A stretch of 64,000 nt of DNA from Paraburkholderia sp. C35 (GTDB lineage: Bacteria > Pseudomonadota > Gammaproteobacteria > Burkholderiales > Burkholderiaceae), in NCBI RefSeq assembly GCF_003121405.1, contig NZ_QBUY01000025.1, positions 23,390 through 87,389 of the forward strand. The letters run 5' to 3'. The notes below the pieces were generated by a model. The model did not search any database. It was not told the origin of the DNA and saw only the letters and a program-made list of their open reading frames with translations. Positions 17,757 through 26,532 of the stretch are shown here, in pieces (position 1 is the stretch's first letter; the number at the start of each line of letters is the position of its first letter). A program made the position numbers and the translations under genes.

Positions 17757-17807
17757 CGCGAACTCCTTTCCCTTGCGGATTGCCGATACGCGTGTCGTGC
17801 GGTGAAG

Positions 17808-19265
17808 TCAGACGCCCCAGCGCGGAATGTGATGCGAACCCAGCGACACGCATACGTTCTTCGGTTCGAGAAACACTTCATAGCTCCACGTGCCGCCTTC
17901 GCGCCCGACGCCCGAAGCCTTGGTGCCACCAAACGGCTGACGCAGATCGCGCACGTTCTGGCTGTTCACGAAGCACATGCCCGCTTCGATCGCCGCTGCC
18001 ACGCGATGCGCACGGCCCGTGTTCTCCGTCCACACGTAACTCGAAAGACCATATGACACGTCGTTCGCGAGGCGGATCGCTTCTGCTTCGTCATCGAAGG
18101 GAATCAGGCATGCGACGGGTCCGAAGATCTCTTCCTGCGCAATCCGCATGCGGTTATCGACATCGACGAATACCGTCGGTGTAACGAAATTGCCTTGTTT
18201 CAGGGCATCGGGCAGCGACGGCGCATCGAGTCCGCCGCACGCGAGCGTCGCGCCTTCTTTCGGACCGAGTTCGATATAGCTGCGCACTTTCGCGAGATGC
18301 GCCTGACTGATCATCGGGCCGACGATGGTCTGCTCGCTCAACGGATCGCCGACACTCAAACGCTTCGCGCGCTCGATAAAACGCTCCGCGAACTTCGCGT
18401 AGATCGACTTCTGCACCAGAATGCGCGAGCCTGCCGTGCAACGCTCGCCGTTGTTCGAAAAGATCATGAACACGGCAGCATCGAGCGCGCGTTCGAAATC
18501 GGCATCGTCGAAAATCACGAAGGGCGACTTGCCGCCCAGTTCCATCGAAAACTTTTTCAGCCCCGCTGTCTTGACGATACGATTGCCCGTCGCCGTCGAA
18601 CCGGTAAACGAAATGGCGTGCACATCAGGATGCGCAACGAGCGGTTCGCCCGTGTCTTTGCCATAACCATGCACGACATTCAGCACGCCCGCCGGAATGC
18701 CCGCTTCCAGTGCGAGATTGCCGAGCATCGAAGCCGTCAGCGGCGATAGCTCGCTCATCTTCAGCACTGCCGTATTGCCGAACGCAAGACACGGCGCGAC
18801 TTTCCATGTCGCCGTCATGAACGGCACGTTCCACGGCGAAATCAGCGCACACACGCCGACAGGATGAAACAGTGTGTAGTTCAGATGCGAATCGGTCGGA
18901 TAGGTGTGGCCATCAACACGCGTGCACATCTCGGCGAAATACGTGAAGTTGTCGGCGGCACGCGGCACGAGTTGCTTGCGCGTCTGCGAAATGGTTTGCC
19001 CCGTGTCGCGTGTTTCCGTATCCGAGAGTTCGGGCACATTCTTCGCAATCAGTTCACCGAGCTTGCGCACGAGTTTCGCGCGCTCGGCAGCAGGCTTTGC
19101 GGCCCACGCGGGGAACGCGTCTTTCGCGGCGCGCACGGCGGCATCGACATCTTCCGCCGTACCGCTTGCCACTTCGGCGAGCACTTCCTGCGTGGCAGGA
19201 TTGATGGTTTCGAAGTAATCGCGCGCGGTCTTCTGCTTGCCGTTGATCAGATGTTCAATTCGCAT
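17808..19265 (-). CDS. hpaE: 5-carboxymethyl-2-hydroxymuconate semialdehyde dehydrogenase
   Basis: HpaE is the NAD-dependent aldehyde dehydrogenase that oxidises the ring-cleavage product. The 485-residue protein has the ALDH signature FSMELGGKSPFVIFDDAD, the catalytic cysteine C276 in NNGERCTAGSR, and EEIFGPVACLIPF. The start ATG 19265 (MRIEHLINGKQKTARDYFET) matches the family; upstream open frame is hpaG2 sequence. It follows hpaG2 by 16 bases and precedes hpaD. Confidence 0.93.
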   Translation of the reverse strand: MRIEHLINGKQKTARDYFETINPATQEVLAEVASGTAEDVDAAVRAAKDAFPAWAAKPAAERAKLVRKLGELIAKNVPELSDTETRDTGQTISQTRKQLVPRAADNFTYFAEMCTRVDGHTYPTDSHLNYTLFHPVGVCALISPWNVPFMTATWKVAPCLAFGNTAVLKMSELSPLTASMLGNLALEAGIPAGVLNVVHGYGKDTGEPLVAHPDVHAISFTGSTATGNRIVKTAGLKKFSMELGGKSPFVIFDDADFERALDAAVFMIFSNNGERCTAGSRILVQKSIYAKFAERFIERAKRLSVGDPLSEQTIVGPMISQAHLAKVRSYIELGPKEGATLACGGLDAPSLPDALKQGNFVTPTVFVDVDNRMRIAQEEIFGPVACLIPFDDEAEAIRLANDVSYGLSSYVWTENTGRAHRVAAAIEAGMCFVNSQNVRDLRQPFGGTKASGVGREGGTWSYEVFLEPKNVCVSLGSHHIPRWGV

Positions 19266-19281
19266 GGCTTGTCCTGTCGGT

Positions 19282-20040
19282 TCACTCGCGATTGAAGTCC
19301 GCGTCGGAGACGATGACGTTGACGAGACGGCCGAGGCCATCGATTTCGCAGACGACTTCATCGCCCGCGTTCACGTTGACGACGCCTTCGGGTGTGCCCG
19401 TCAGAATGATGTCGCCGGGCGCGAGCGTCATGAAGCTGCTGAGGTATTCGATCAGCGCGGGAATGTCCGTCACCAGATCGCGTGTGTTGCCCTGCTGATG
19501 CAGCGCGCCGTTCACGTAGGTGCGCAGTTCGAGCTGCGCGACATCGGCGATGTCTGCGGCATCGACGAACCAGGGGCCGAGCACCGTGCCGCCATCGCGA
19601 TTCTTCACGCGCAGATTGGGCCGGTAGTAGTTCTCCAGATAATCGCGGATCGCGTAGTCGTTCGCGATCATGTAGCCCGCGACGTACTGCATCGCATCGG
19701 CACGCGACACTTCTTTCGCGGGACGGCCAATCACCACGGCGAGTTCGCACTCGTAGTGCATGAAGGTCGCATCCGATGGCCGCCGCGTGACACCGCGATG
19801 ACCGATCACACTACCTGCGCCTTTCAGAAACACGAGCGGCTCTTCCTGCTTCGAAAACTGCAGTTCTTTTGCGTGCTCCGCGTAATTCAGGCCGAGCGCG
19901 AAGATAGTGCCGGTTTCTATGGGCGCGAGCCACACGACTTCGTCTTCACGGCAGATGCGGCCATCGGCGAGACGTACTCCACGTTCATGCGGATACGCTT
20001 CGTGAATCGCGCCTGAGTAGGCAACACGGCCGCGCATCAT
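19282..20040 (-). CDS. hpaG2: HpaG C-terminal-type isomerase/decarboxylase
   Basis: This 252-residue FAH-fold enzyme matches the C-terminal half of E. coli HpaG, the bifunctional 4-hydroxyphenylacetate-degradation isomerase/decarboxylase. Motifs include IFALGLNYAEHAKEL, the metal-site segment HYECELAVVIGRPAKEV, and DIILTGTPEGV. The start is ATG 20040 (MMRGRVAYSG) with AGGAGA upstream; it overlaps the stop of hpaG1 by 4 bases (ATGA), so the two half-enzymes are translationally coupled. In E. coli the two halves form one polypeptide. Confidence 0.9.
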   Translation of the reverse strand: MMRGRVAYSGAIHEAYPHERGVRLADGRICREDEVVWLAPIETGTIFALGLNYAEHAKELQFSKQEEPLVFLKGAGSVIGHRGVTRRPSDATFMHYECELAVVIGRPAKEVSRADAMQYVAGYMIANDYAIRDYLENYYRPNLRVKNRDGGTVLGPWFVDAADIADVAQLELRTYVNGALHQQGNTRDLVTDIPALIEYLSSFMTLAPGDIILTGTPEGVVNVNAGDEVVCEIDGLGRLVNVIVSDADFNRE

Positions 20041-20813
20041 CGCGGGTCTCCTGGTTGTGCGGTCAACGAGAAACGCAACGGCGGCCAGTCGCCGATGCCG
20101 ACGCTGATCTCGTCGCCTGCCTGCGCGACGGGCGCGCCGTGCGGCACGCCCAGCGTGAGCACGTCGCCGGGGGCGAGCGTCATGAAGTCGGTGACATCGG
20201 CGATCAGATGCGCGACGTCGCGGATCGACGTCGACGTGCTGGCGATGAACGGTTCTTTTCCTTCGACGCTGATTGCGATGGAAAGCGCATTGGGATCGCT
20301 CACGTGCCGACGCGCAACGACCGTTGGACCCATCACGCAGAAGCCGTCGCGCGCGCGAAACCGCACCGACGGCCGATAAACGCTTTCGTGCGGCACGCAC
20401 AGGTCCGCGACGATCGTGAATCCCGCGACGTAAGACAGTGCATGTTCTGCACTCACGCGGCACGCCGTACGCCCCATGACGATGCCTAGCGATCCACCCA
20501 CCTGCACGCCTTGCGCATCGTTCGGCACCACGACGCGGGTGCGATGACCCGCGTGCGTGTTGCGCGGCTTCACATACAGCACGGGCGCTTTCGGCGGCGC
20601 CTTGTACGGCGCGGCGTGCACGGCCTCGCCGAGTGCCGCGAGCGCTGCGCGGTCGTTCAGCAACGTGCCATACACGGCGCCCTGCACAGGCGGCCTGCAC
20701 GCCGCGCCGCCCGCGAGCAGCGCGCGCACGGCACTTGCATCGGCATCGCGTGCAAGCGGCTCGGCTTCGAGATGAATCAGGTGATCGTCGAGTGCGAACA
20801 TGAGCTGCGGCAT
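20037..20813 (-). CDS. hpaG1: HpaG N-terminal-type isomerase/decarboxylase
   Basis: A 258-residue FAH-fold protein equivalent to the N-terminal half of HpaG. It shows YVKPRNTHAGHRTRVVVP, GGSLGIVMGRTACRV and FMTLAPGDVLTLGVPHG, paralleling hpaG2. It is the first gene of the operon. ATG 20813 (MPQLMFALDDHLIHLEAEP) is preceded by a promoter with -35/-10 elements at 20837-20865. Paralogy with hpaG2 is visible in the shared FMTLAPGD block. Confidence 0.88.
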   Translation of the reverse strand: MPQLMFALDDHLIHLEAEPLARDADASAVRALLAGGAACRPPVQGAVYGTLLNDRAALAALGEAVHAAPYKAPPKAPVLYVKPRNTHAGHRTRVVVPNDAQGVQVGGSLGIVMGRTACRVSAEHALSYVAGFTIVADLCVPHESVYRPSVRFRARDGFCVMGPTVVARRHVSDPNALSIAISVEGKEPFIASTSTSIRDVAHLIADVTDFMTLAPGDVLTLGVPHGAPVAQAGDEISVGIGDWPPLRFSLTAQPGDPR

Positions 20814-20822
20814 CCGTCATTC

Positions 20823-20865
20823 ACTAATATCTTAGCAGTATTCGCGCGACCGCTCGTCCGGTCAA
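20823..20865 (-). promoter_or_regulatory. hpa operon promoter with possible operator
   Basis: Reading the minus strand, TTGACC (20865-20860) and AATACT (20842-20837) are separated by exactly 17 bases, a plausible sigma70 promoter 24 bases upstream of hpaG1. Just downstream lies CTAAGATATTAG (20834-20823), with 4-bp arms CTAA/TTAG around GATA, a possible repressor site for an HpaR-like MarR regulator. No hpaR gene is in the window. Confidence 0.5.
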
Positions 20866-20944
20866 GCATATCGGCACGCAGCGCGGGTTTTCCCTGAGAC
20901 CGTGCTCGCAGGTTCATCCAGCCGGTAAAAAAAACGGGAAAAAC

Positions 20945-20959
20945 TGGTAAGACCAGTGT
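20945..20959 (+). promoter_or_regulatory. PdhR/GlcC-type GntR operator upstream of glcG
   Basis: ACTGGTAAGACCAGT is a perfect 6-3-6 inverted repeat with the TGGT-N3-ACCA core shared by FadR-subfamily GntR regulators. It is nearly identical to the E. coli PdhR box (ATTGGTAAGACCAAT). Position 149 bases upstream of glcG fits control of the glycolate/glyoxylate genes by a GlcC- or PdhR-like protein. The 294-base gap between hpaG1 and glcG otherwise holds only the hpa promoter and the untranslated leader of glcG. Confidence 0.65.
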
Positions 20960-21107
20960 TCCACCGGGTCGACAAGCCGCCCAGAACACGGAACAATGGA
21001 CGCCAAGTCATATATAAGACTGGACCTCACATGCACGCCCGTAGTGCGCATGGCTGGCGCCCGTCTGTCGGTTTCATTCACTTCAATCGTTTTTCAGGAA
21101 TCGCAAC

Positions 21108-21521
21108 ATGCAGACAAAATCCGTGCTGACGGTCGCCGAGTCGACGAAAATCATCGAAGCGGCTCGCGCCGAAGCCGAACGCAACCAGTGGGCCGTGACG
21201 ATTGCCGTGGTCGATGACGGCGGCCATCTGCTGTCGCTGTTGCGCCTCGACAACTGCGCGCCCGTCGGCGCGTATATCGCCACGGACAAGGCCCGCACGG
21301 CCGCGCTCGGCCGCCGCGAATCGAAGCAGTACGAGGACATGATCAACGGCGGCCGCACCGCGTTCCTGAGCGCGCCGCTGTCGGGCACGCTGGAAGGCGG
21401 CGTGCCCGTTGTGGTAAATGGTCAGGTGATCGGCGCTGTCGGCGTGTCCGGCGTGAAGGCCGATCAGGATGCACAAGTGGCAAAGGCCGGTGCCGCGGCC
21501 GTTGCCTCTGCGAACGCTTGA
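21108..21521 (+). CDS. glcG: GlcG/HbpS-family protein (DUF336)
   Basis: A 137-residue GlcG/HbpS-fold protein. It contains VTIAVVDDGGHLLSLLRLDN, GAYIATDKARTAALGRRES and GGVPVVVNGQVIGAVGVSG, all typical of the family, some members of which bind haem. It is placed in glycolate operons next to malate synthase, as here (68 bases upstream of glcB). TCAGGAATCG precedes ATG 21108. The exact biochemical role is not known. Regulation is probably through the TGGT-N3-ACCA box at 20945. Confidence 0.88.
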   Translation: MQTKSVLTVAESTKIIEAARAEAERNQWAVTIAVVDDGGHLLSLLRLDNCAPVGAYIATDKARTAALGRRESKQYEDMINGGRTAFLSAPLSGTLEGGVPVVVNGQVIGAVGVSGVKADQDAQVAKAGAAAVASANA

Positions 21522-21589
21522 ATGCCGCCACGGACGCTGCGCGGACCCTTACGAGTAAGCCCCGAATTTGCCCTTCCTGGAAACAGCCC

Positions 21590-23770
21590 ATGACTCAATT
21601 GACCCAACGCGGCGGATTGCAGGTCGCCGCCAACCTCGAACAGTTCATCGAAAAGGAAGCCCTGCCCGGCACCGGCGTCGATAGCGCCGCGTTCTGGGCC
21701 GGTTTCGATGCCCTCGTGCACGACCTCGCGCCGAAGAACCGCGCGCTGCTGGCCGAACGCGACCGCCTGCAGGTCGAACTGGATAAATGGCATCGCGCCA
21801 ATCCCGGCCCGGTGCGTGATCTGCGCGCGTATCGCGGCTTCCTCGAAAGCATCGGCTATATCGTGCCCGTGCCCGCGAGCGTGAAGGCCACCACGGATAA
21901 CGTCGACCGCGAGATCGCCGAGCAGGCCGGCCCGCAGCTGGTCGTGCCGCTGTCGAACCAGCGCTATGCGCTCAACGCTGCCAATGCACGCTGGGGCAGC
22001 CTGTACGACGCGCTGTACGGCACGGACGCCATCGACGAAACCGACGGCGCCGAACGCACCGCGAAGTTCAACCCGGTGCGTGGCGCGCGCGTGATCGCTT
22101 TCGCACGCACGTTTCTCGACAGTGCTGCGCCACTCGCAAACGGCTCGCACAAGGATGCAACCGGCTACCGCATCGAGAACGGCAAGCTGGTCGTCGCGCT
22201 GAACAACGGCACGGCCTCGTTGCAGGATGAAGCGCAATTCATCGGCTATCAGGGCGATGCGAGCGCGCCGTCCGCTGTGCTGCTCAAGCACAACGGCCTG
22301 CACTTCGAGATCCAGTTCGATGCCAGCGACGCGATCGGCAAGACCGACCCGGCGAACATTAAGGACGTGCTGATGGAAGCCGCCGTCAGCACGATTATCG
22401 ATTGCGAAGACTCGGTCGCCGCCGTCGATGCCGACGACAAGGTTCTGCTCTATCGCAACTGGCTCGGCCTGATGGTCGGCAATCTCACCGAAGAAGTCAC
22501 GAAGGGTGGCAAGACGTTCACGCGCCGCCTGAATGCGGACCGCGAGTATCAGGGCGCGGACGGCCAGCCTGTGAAACTGCATGGGCGCTCGCTGCTGTTT
22601 ATCCGCAACGTCGGCCATCTGATGACGAACCCCGCCGTGCTCGACAGCAACGGCAACGAGATTCCCGAAGGTATTCTCGACGGCGTCGTCACGACGCTGT
22701 GCGCGCTGCACGACCGCACGCACAAGCTCAACTCGCGCACGGGTTCGATCTATATCGTCAAGCCGAAGATGCACGGCCCTGCCGAAGTCGCGTTCGCGAG
22801 CGAACTGTTTGCGCGTATCGAAGACCTGTTCGGCCTCGCACGCAACACGATCAAGATGGGCATCATGGACGAGGAGCGCCGCACCAGCGTGAACCTTGCT
22901 GCGTGTATCGAGCAGGCTGCACCGCGCGTCGCGTTCATCAACACGGGTTTCCTCGACCGCACGGGCGACGAGATGCACAGCTCGATGGAAGCCGGCCCGA
23001 TGATGCGCAAGGGCGACATGAAGTCGAGCAAGTGGATCGCCGCGTATGAACGCAGCAACGTGCTCGTCGGTCTCGCTGCGGGCCTGCGTGGCCGCGCGCA
23101 GATCGGCAAGGGCATGTGGGCGATGCCCGATCTGATGAAGGCAATGCTCGAACAGAAGATCGGCCACCCGAAGGCAGGCGCGAACACGGCATGGGTGCCC
23201 TCGCCCACGGCTGCGACGCTGCACGCGCTGCACTATCACCAGGTCGACGTGCAGGCCGTGCAGAAGGAACTGGAACGCACGGATCTCGCCGGCGTGCGCG
23301 ACGAACTGCTCGATGGGCTGTTGAGCATTCCCGTTGTCGAACGCGCGCAGTGGAATGAAGACGAGATCCGCAGCGAGGTCGAGAACAACGCGCAAGGCAT
23401 TCTGGGTTATGTGGTGCGCTGGATCGATCAGGGTGTCGGCTGCTCGAAAGTGCCGGACATTCACAACGTCGGCCTGATGGAAGACCGTGCGACGCTGCGT
23501 ATTTCGAGCCAGCATATTGCGAACTGGCTGCGTCACGGTGTGATCAAACCCGAGTTCGTGCGCGAGACGATGGAGCGCATGGCGAAGGTCGTCGATCAGC
23601 AGAACGCGAGCGATCCGCACTACAAGCCGATGGCCGGCAACTTCGATAACTCGATCGCGTTCAAGGCTGCATGCGCGCTGGTGTTCGAAGGTTGCGCGCA
23701 GCCTAGCGGTTATACGGAGCCGTTGTTGCACAAGTTCCGTCTGCAGTTGAAGGCAGCGGGTGGTGCGTAA
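21590..23770 (+). CDS. glcB: Malate synthase G
   Basis: Malate synthase G condenses glyoxylate with acetyl-CoA to malate, the second step for using glycolate/glyoxylate or acetate. The 726-residue length fits the G isoform. Motifs include EAAVSTIIDCEDSVAAVDADDK-type active-site acids (read here as IIDCEDSVAAVDADDK), TFTRRLNADREY, MKMGIMDEERRTSVNL-like IKMGIMDEERRTSVNL, and LRISSQHIANWLRHG. The start ATG 21590 (MTQLTQRGGLQVAANLEQF) is favoured over the upstream in-frame Met at 21518, which overlaps glcG. A strong terminator follows. Confidence 0.95.
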   Translation: MTQLTQRGGLQVAANLEQFIEKEALPGTGVDSAAFWAGFDALVHDLAPKNRALLAERDRLQVELDKWHRANPGPVRDLRAYRGFLESIGYIVPVPASVKATTDNVDREIAEQAGPQLVVPLSNQRYALNAANARWGSLYDALYGTDAIDETDGAERTAKFNPVRGARVIAFARTFLDSAAPLANGSHKDATGYRIENGKLVVALNNGTASLQDEAQFIGYQGDASAPSAVLLKHNGLHFEIQFDASDAIGKTDPANIKDVLMEAAVSTIIDCEDSVAAVDADDKVLLYRNWLGLMVGNLTEEVTKGGKTFTRRLNADREYQGADGQPVKLHGRSLLFIRNVGHLMTNPAVLDSNGNEIPEGILDGVVTTLCALHDRTHKLNSRTGSIYIVKPKMHGPAEVAFASELFARIEDLFGLARNTIKMGIMDEERRTSVNLAACIEQAAPRVAFINTGFLDRTGDEMHSSMEAGPMMRKGDMKSSKWIAAYERSNVLVGLAAGLRGRAQIGKGMWAMPDLMKAMLEQKIGHPKAGANTAWVPSPTAATLHALHYHQVDVQAVQKELERTDLAGVRDELLDGLLSIPVVERAQWNEDEIRSEVENNAQGILGYVVRWIDQGVGCSKVPDIHNVGLMEDRATLRISSQHIANWLRHGVIKPEFVRETMERMAKVVDQQNASDPHYKPMAGNFDNSIAFKAACALVFEGCAQPSGYTEPLLHKFRLQLKAAGGA

Positions 23771-23802
23771 TTTCTGACGCTAAGTCTGATTCGTAGCATC
23801 AG

Positions 23803-23839
23803 AGCCGGCCGGGTCGTAATCGATCCGGCCGGCTTTTTT
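23803..23839 (+). terminator. Rho-independent terminator of glcG-glcB
   Basis: A perfect 10-bp stem (AGCCGGCCGG at 23803-23812, CCGGCCGGCT at 23825-23834) with a 12-base loop is followed by a T-run. It sits 33 bases after the glcB stop, and its T-run touches the stop codon of the convergent MFS gene. For the minus strand no T-run follows the stem, so it acts mainly on glcB. Confidence 0.92.
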
Positions 23840-25277
23840 AATGGCAAAGATCTTCTAGCCGCACTCCGTTAGTCTTCGGGCCAAATCCGCCAATCGAGAT
23901 CATCACGACCACCATGCACGCCGTGATGCCGACGAACACGCCTGCCACACCAAACTCGCGCAACAGATGCGCGATGAAGAACCCCGACATCATCGCGCCC
24001 ACGCGGCTCGCGGAATAGACAATGCCATTCGCGCGGCAACGGATGCGCGTGGGAAACAGTTCAGCCTGGTAAGCGTGATAGCAAACAGAGATGGTCTGTC
24101 CGGCGAGACTGATCAGCACGCCCAGCACGATCAGCGGCACAACCGCCTTCATCTGCCCGAACATCAATCCGAACACGACCACCGCAAACGCCGAACCGAC
24201 GATCAGCCATTTGCGCTGCACCTTGTCTGCAAACAGCATCGCGAGTAACGGGCCGCAAGGCAGCGCAATCGCGATGATGAACGAATACAGCAGGCTCTTC
24301 GTCACGGTGATGCCCTGCCCGATCAGCAGCGTCGGCACCCAGTTGGCAAAACCGTAGTAGCCGATTGCCTGGCAAAAGTTGAAGACGACCAGCATAATGA
24401 GGCGCGAACGATAAGGCGGTTGCCACAACTCGGCTAACGACGCGCGCCTGTGTACAGGTTGTTCGACGACTGGCAATGGCGCAGGCAATGCACGTCCGCT
24501 TTGCCGCTCCGCAATCTGCTCCATTTTCCTGACCACACGCTCGCCGCGTTCGATGTGTCCGTGACTTGCGAGCCAGCGCGGGCTTTCGGGCACAGCCAGC
24601 CGGATCAGCCACACGATCACCGCACCGAACGAACCCAGTAAAACCACCCAGCGCCAGCCGTCGATACCCGCCAGCGTGATGGGCACAAGCCAGTACGAGA
24701 GGATTGCAGCGGCAGGCGCAGCCGCGAACATCACGGCCTGATTGAATGCCATCGCGCGGCCCCGCATATGTTGCGGCACGAGCTCGGTGATATAGCTGTC
24801 GATCGTCACGATCTCGATGCCGACACCAATGCCCGTGATGAAGCGCCACACGATTAGTCCTTCAGGCGAGGTCTGCAGCGCCATGATCGCCGAACCGATC
24901 GAATACCACAGCAGCGAAATAGTGAAGACCTTGCGACGCCCAAAACGATCCGGCAACCAGCCGAAGCAGAACGTGCCGACGAACAGGCCCGCGAAAGTCG
25001 AAGCGATAAACCCTGCAATGCCTTGCAATCCGAAAAGCGATTCCGTCGTCGTCGCCAGCAGCCCGCTCTTCGCCATGCCCGGCGCGATGTAGCCGGTGAA
25101 AATCAGATCGTAGACTTCAAAGAAGCCGCCGAGCGAAATCAGCAAGACCAGCATCCATAGATGACGCGTGACGGGCAGACGGTCCATTCGCGCCGACAAC
25201 GCCGCAGCGGCGCGCGAATTGACTTGTGCTTCGGAGGGCGCAAACGCTGGATCGTCTGCTGTGATGGTGCGCTGCAT
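23838..25277 (-). CDS. MFS transporter (metabolite:H+ symporter type)
   Basis: A 479-residue, 12-segment MFS permease. The signature loops GWLPDRFGRRKVFTIS (between TM2 and TM3) and VPESPRWLASHG (central loop) resemble the sugar-porter/aromatic- and dicarboxylate-symporter branch. AAGGAG lies just upstream of ATG 25277. It lies downstream of a CoA-transferase and an HMG-CoA-lyase-like gene on the same strand (95-base gap), suggesting it imports the carboxylic acid those enzymes degrade. Confidence 0.87.
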   Translation of the reverse strand: MQRTITADDPAFAPSEAQVNSRAAAALSARMDRLPVTRHLWMLVLLISLGGFFEVYDLIFTGYIAPGMAKSGLLATTTESLFGLQGIAGFIASTFAGLFVGTFCFGWLPDRFGRRKVFTISLLWYSIGSAIMALQTSPEGLIVWRFITGIGVGIEIVTIDSYITELVPQHMRGRAMAFNQAVMFAAAPAAAILSYWLVPITLAGIDGWRWVVLLGSFGAVIVWLIRLAVPESPRWLASHGHIERGERVVRKMEQIAERQSGRALPAPLPVVEQPVHRRASLAELWQPPYRSRLIMLVVFNFCQAIGYYGFANWVPTLLIGQGITVTKSLLYSFIIAIALPCGPLLAMLFADKVQRKWLIVGSAFAVVVFGLMFGQMKAVVPLIVLGVLISLAGQTISVCYHAYQAELFPTRIRCRANGIVYSASRVGAMMSGFFIAHLLREFGVAGVFVGITACMVVVMISIGGFGPKTNGVRLEDLCH

Positions 25278-25372
25278 GAACGTCTCCTTGATTTTCCATC
25301 GGCTTGTATTTAATTTGGATACCTGATGGTTTAATTTTCTTGCGTATCGAGTCTTGCTTGTGCGTGAGCGGT

Positions 25373-26524
25373 TCAGGCCGCTGCTTTGCCCGTCAACCTC
25401 GCCAGAATCTCCTGCGTGTGCTCGCCGACTTTCGCCAGCGCCTGACGCACACCGGGCCGGCGACCGCCCATCGTCAGTGGCAGCAAGACTACTTCGGTCG
25501 TATTGCCGTCGTCGGTCTGCATCGGCACGAGTCCGCCGCTCTGATTCAGATGCGGATCGTCGAACAGTTGATCCGGTCGCACGATCGGCGCATAAGGAAT
25601 ACCCGCTTCTTCGAGCTTCGGCGCGAGTTCGTCGGCGCGATGGTGTTTGAGGATCTCGCCGAGCCGCGCGAGCAACTCAGGCCGCACGGCGACGCGCATT
25701 GCGTTGTCGGCGAATTGCGGTTCGTTCGCAAGATCGGGCTGCGCGAGCACCTCGCAGAGCGTGACGAACTGCTTGTCGCTCACCGCGCCAATAAAAAGCT
25801 GTTCGTCGTTCGCCAATGTGAATACGTCGTACACGCTCCACGCCGATACGCGTGAAGGCATCGGCGGCGGCGCTTCATGCGTCATCGCGTACTGCTGCAT
25901 ATGCTGGCCAGCAAGAAACACGCAGTTCTCGAACAACGCGCTTTGTATTTCCTGTCCGCGTCCCGTGGCATCGCGTTCGCGCAGTGCCGCCAATACGCCG
26001 ATTGCACCGAACATGCCGCCCATGATGTCGTTGACCGACGTGCCCGCACGCAGCGGTCTGCCTGCCGGACCCGTCATGTAGGACAGACCGCCCATCATCT
26101 GCACGACTTCATCGAGTGCGAGACGCTTTTCATAAGGCCCCGGCAAAAAGCCCTTGTGCGAGACATAAATCAGACGCGGAAACTTCTTCGCCAACGCTTC
26201 GTAATCGAGGCCGAGCTTCGCCATCAAACCAGGCCGGAAATTTTCGAGCATCACGTCGCACTGGCCGATCAGTTCTTCTGCGGCTGCGTGACCTTCCGGC
26301 GTATTGATGTCGAGCACGACGCTCTTCTTGTTGCGATTAAAGGTGCGAAAAAAGCCGATGCCGAGTCCAGGCAGCTTGCGTGTCTTGTCGCCGCCAGGCG
26401 GTTCGATCTTGATCACTTCGGCCCCGAGATCCGCAAGGATCATTCCGCAGGTCGGGCCCATGACCATGTGTGTGAATTCGATGACGCGCACGCCTTCAAG
26501 CGGCAGTCGTGTAGACATGTTCAT
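25373..26524 (-). CDS. Class III (CaiB/BaiF) CoA-transferase
   Basis: A 383-residue class III CoA-transferase that moves CoA between an acyl-CoA and a carboxylic acid through an aspartyl anhydride. The catalytic Asp is D166 in AGTSVNDIMGGMFG. Other features are GPTCGMILADLGAEVIKIEPP and the FFRTFNRNKKSVVLD segment. GAGG at the stop of the preceding gene supports ATG 26524 (MNMSTRLPLEGVRVIEF). The stop of the lyase gene lies only 8 bases upstream, so the pair is co-translated. The substrate is unassigned; a hydroxy-dicarboxylate activated for the lyase is the simplest idea. Confidence 0.88.
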   Translation of the reverse strand: MNMSTRLPLEGVRVIEFTHMVMGPTCGMILADLGAEVIKIEPPGGDKTRKLPGLGIGFFRTFNRNKKSVVLDINTPEGHAAAEELIGQCDVMLENFRPGLMAKLGLDYEALAKKFPRLIYVSHKGFLPGPYEKRLALDEVVQMMGGLSYMTGPAGRPLRAGTSVNDIMGGMFGAIGVLAALRERDATGRGQEIQSALFENCVFLAGQHMQQYAMTHEAPPPMPSRVSAWSVYDVFTLANDEQLFIGAVSDKQFVTLCEVLAQPDLANEPQFADNAMRVAVRPELLARLGEILKHHRADELAPKLEEAGIPYAPIVRPDQLFDDPHLNQSGGLVPMQTDDGNTTEVVLLPLTMGGRRPGVRQALAKVGEHTQEILARLTGKAAA

Positions 26525-26532
26525 GTTGAGCC

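Noticed and set aside
16857..18056. 399-codon plus-strand frame across hpaD and hpaE
   Set aside because: Antisense shadow spanning two certain genes, with His/Arg-rich composition.
21464..23731. A 755-codon open frame opposite glcB
   Set aside because: Shadow of the malate synthase gene; no protein-like motifs or ribosome site.
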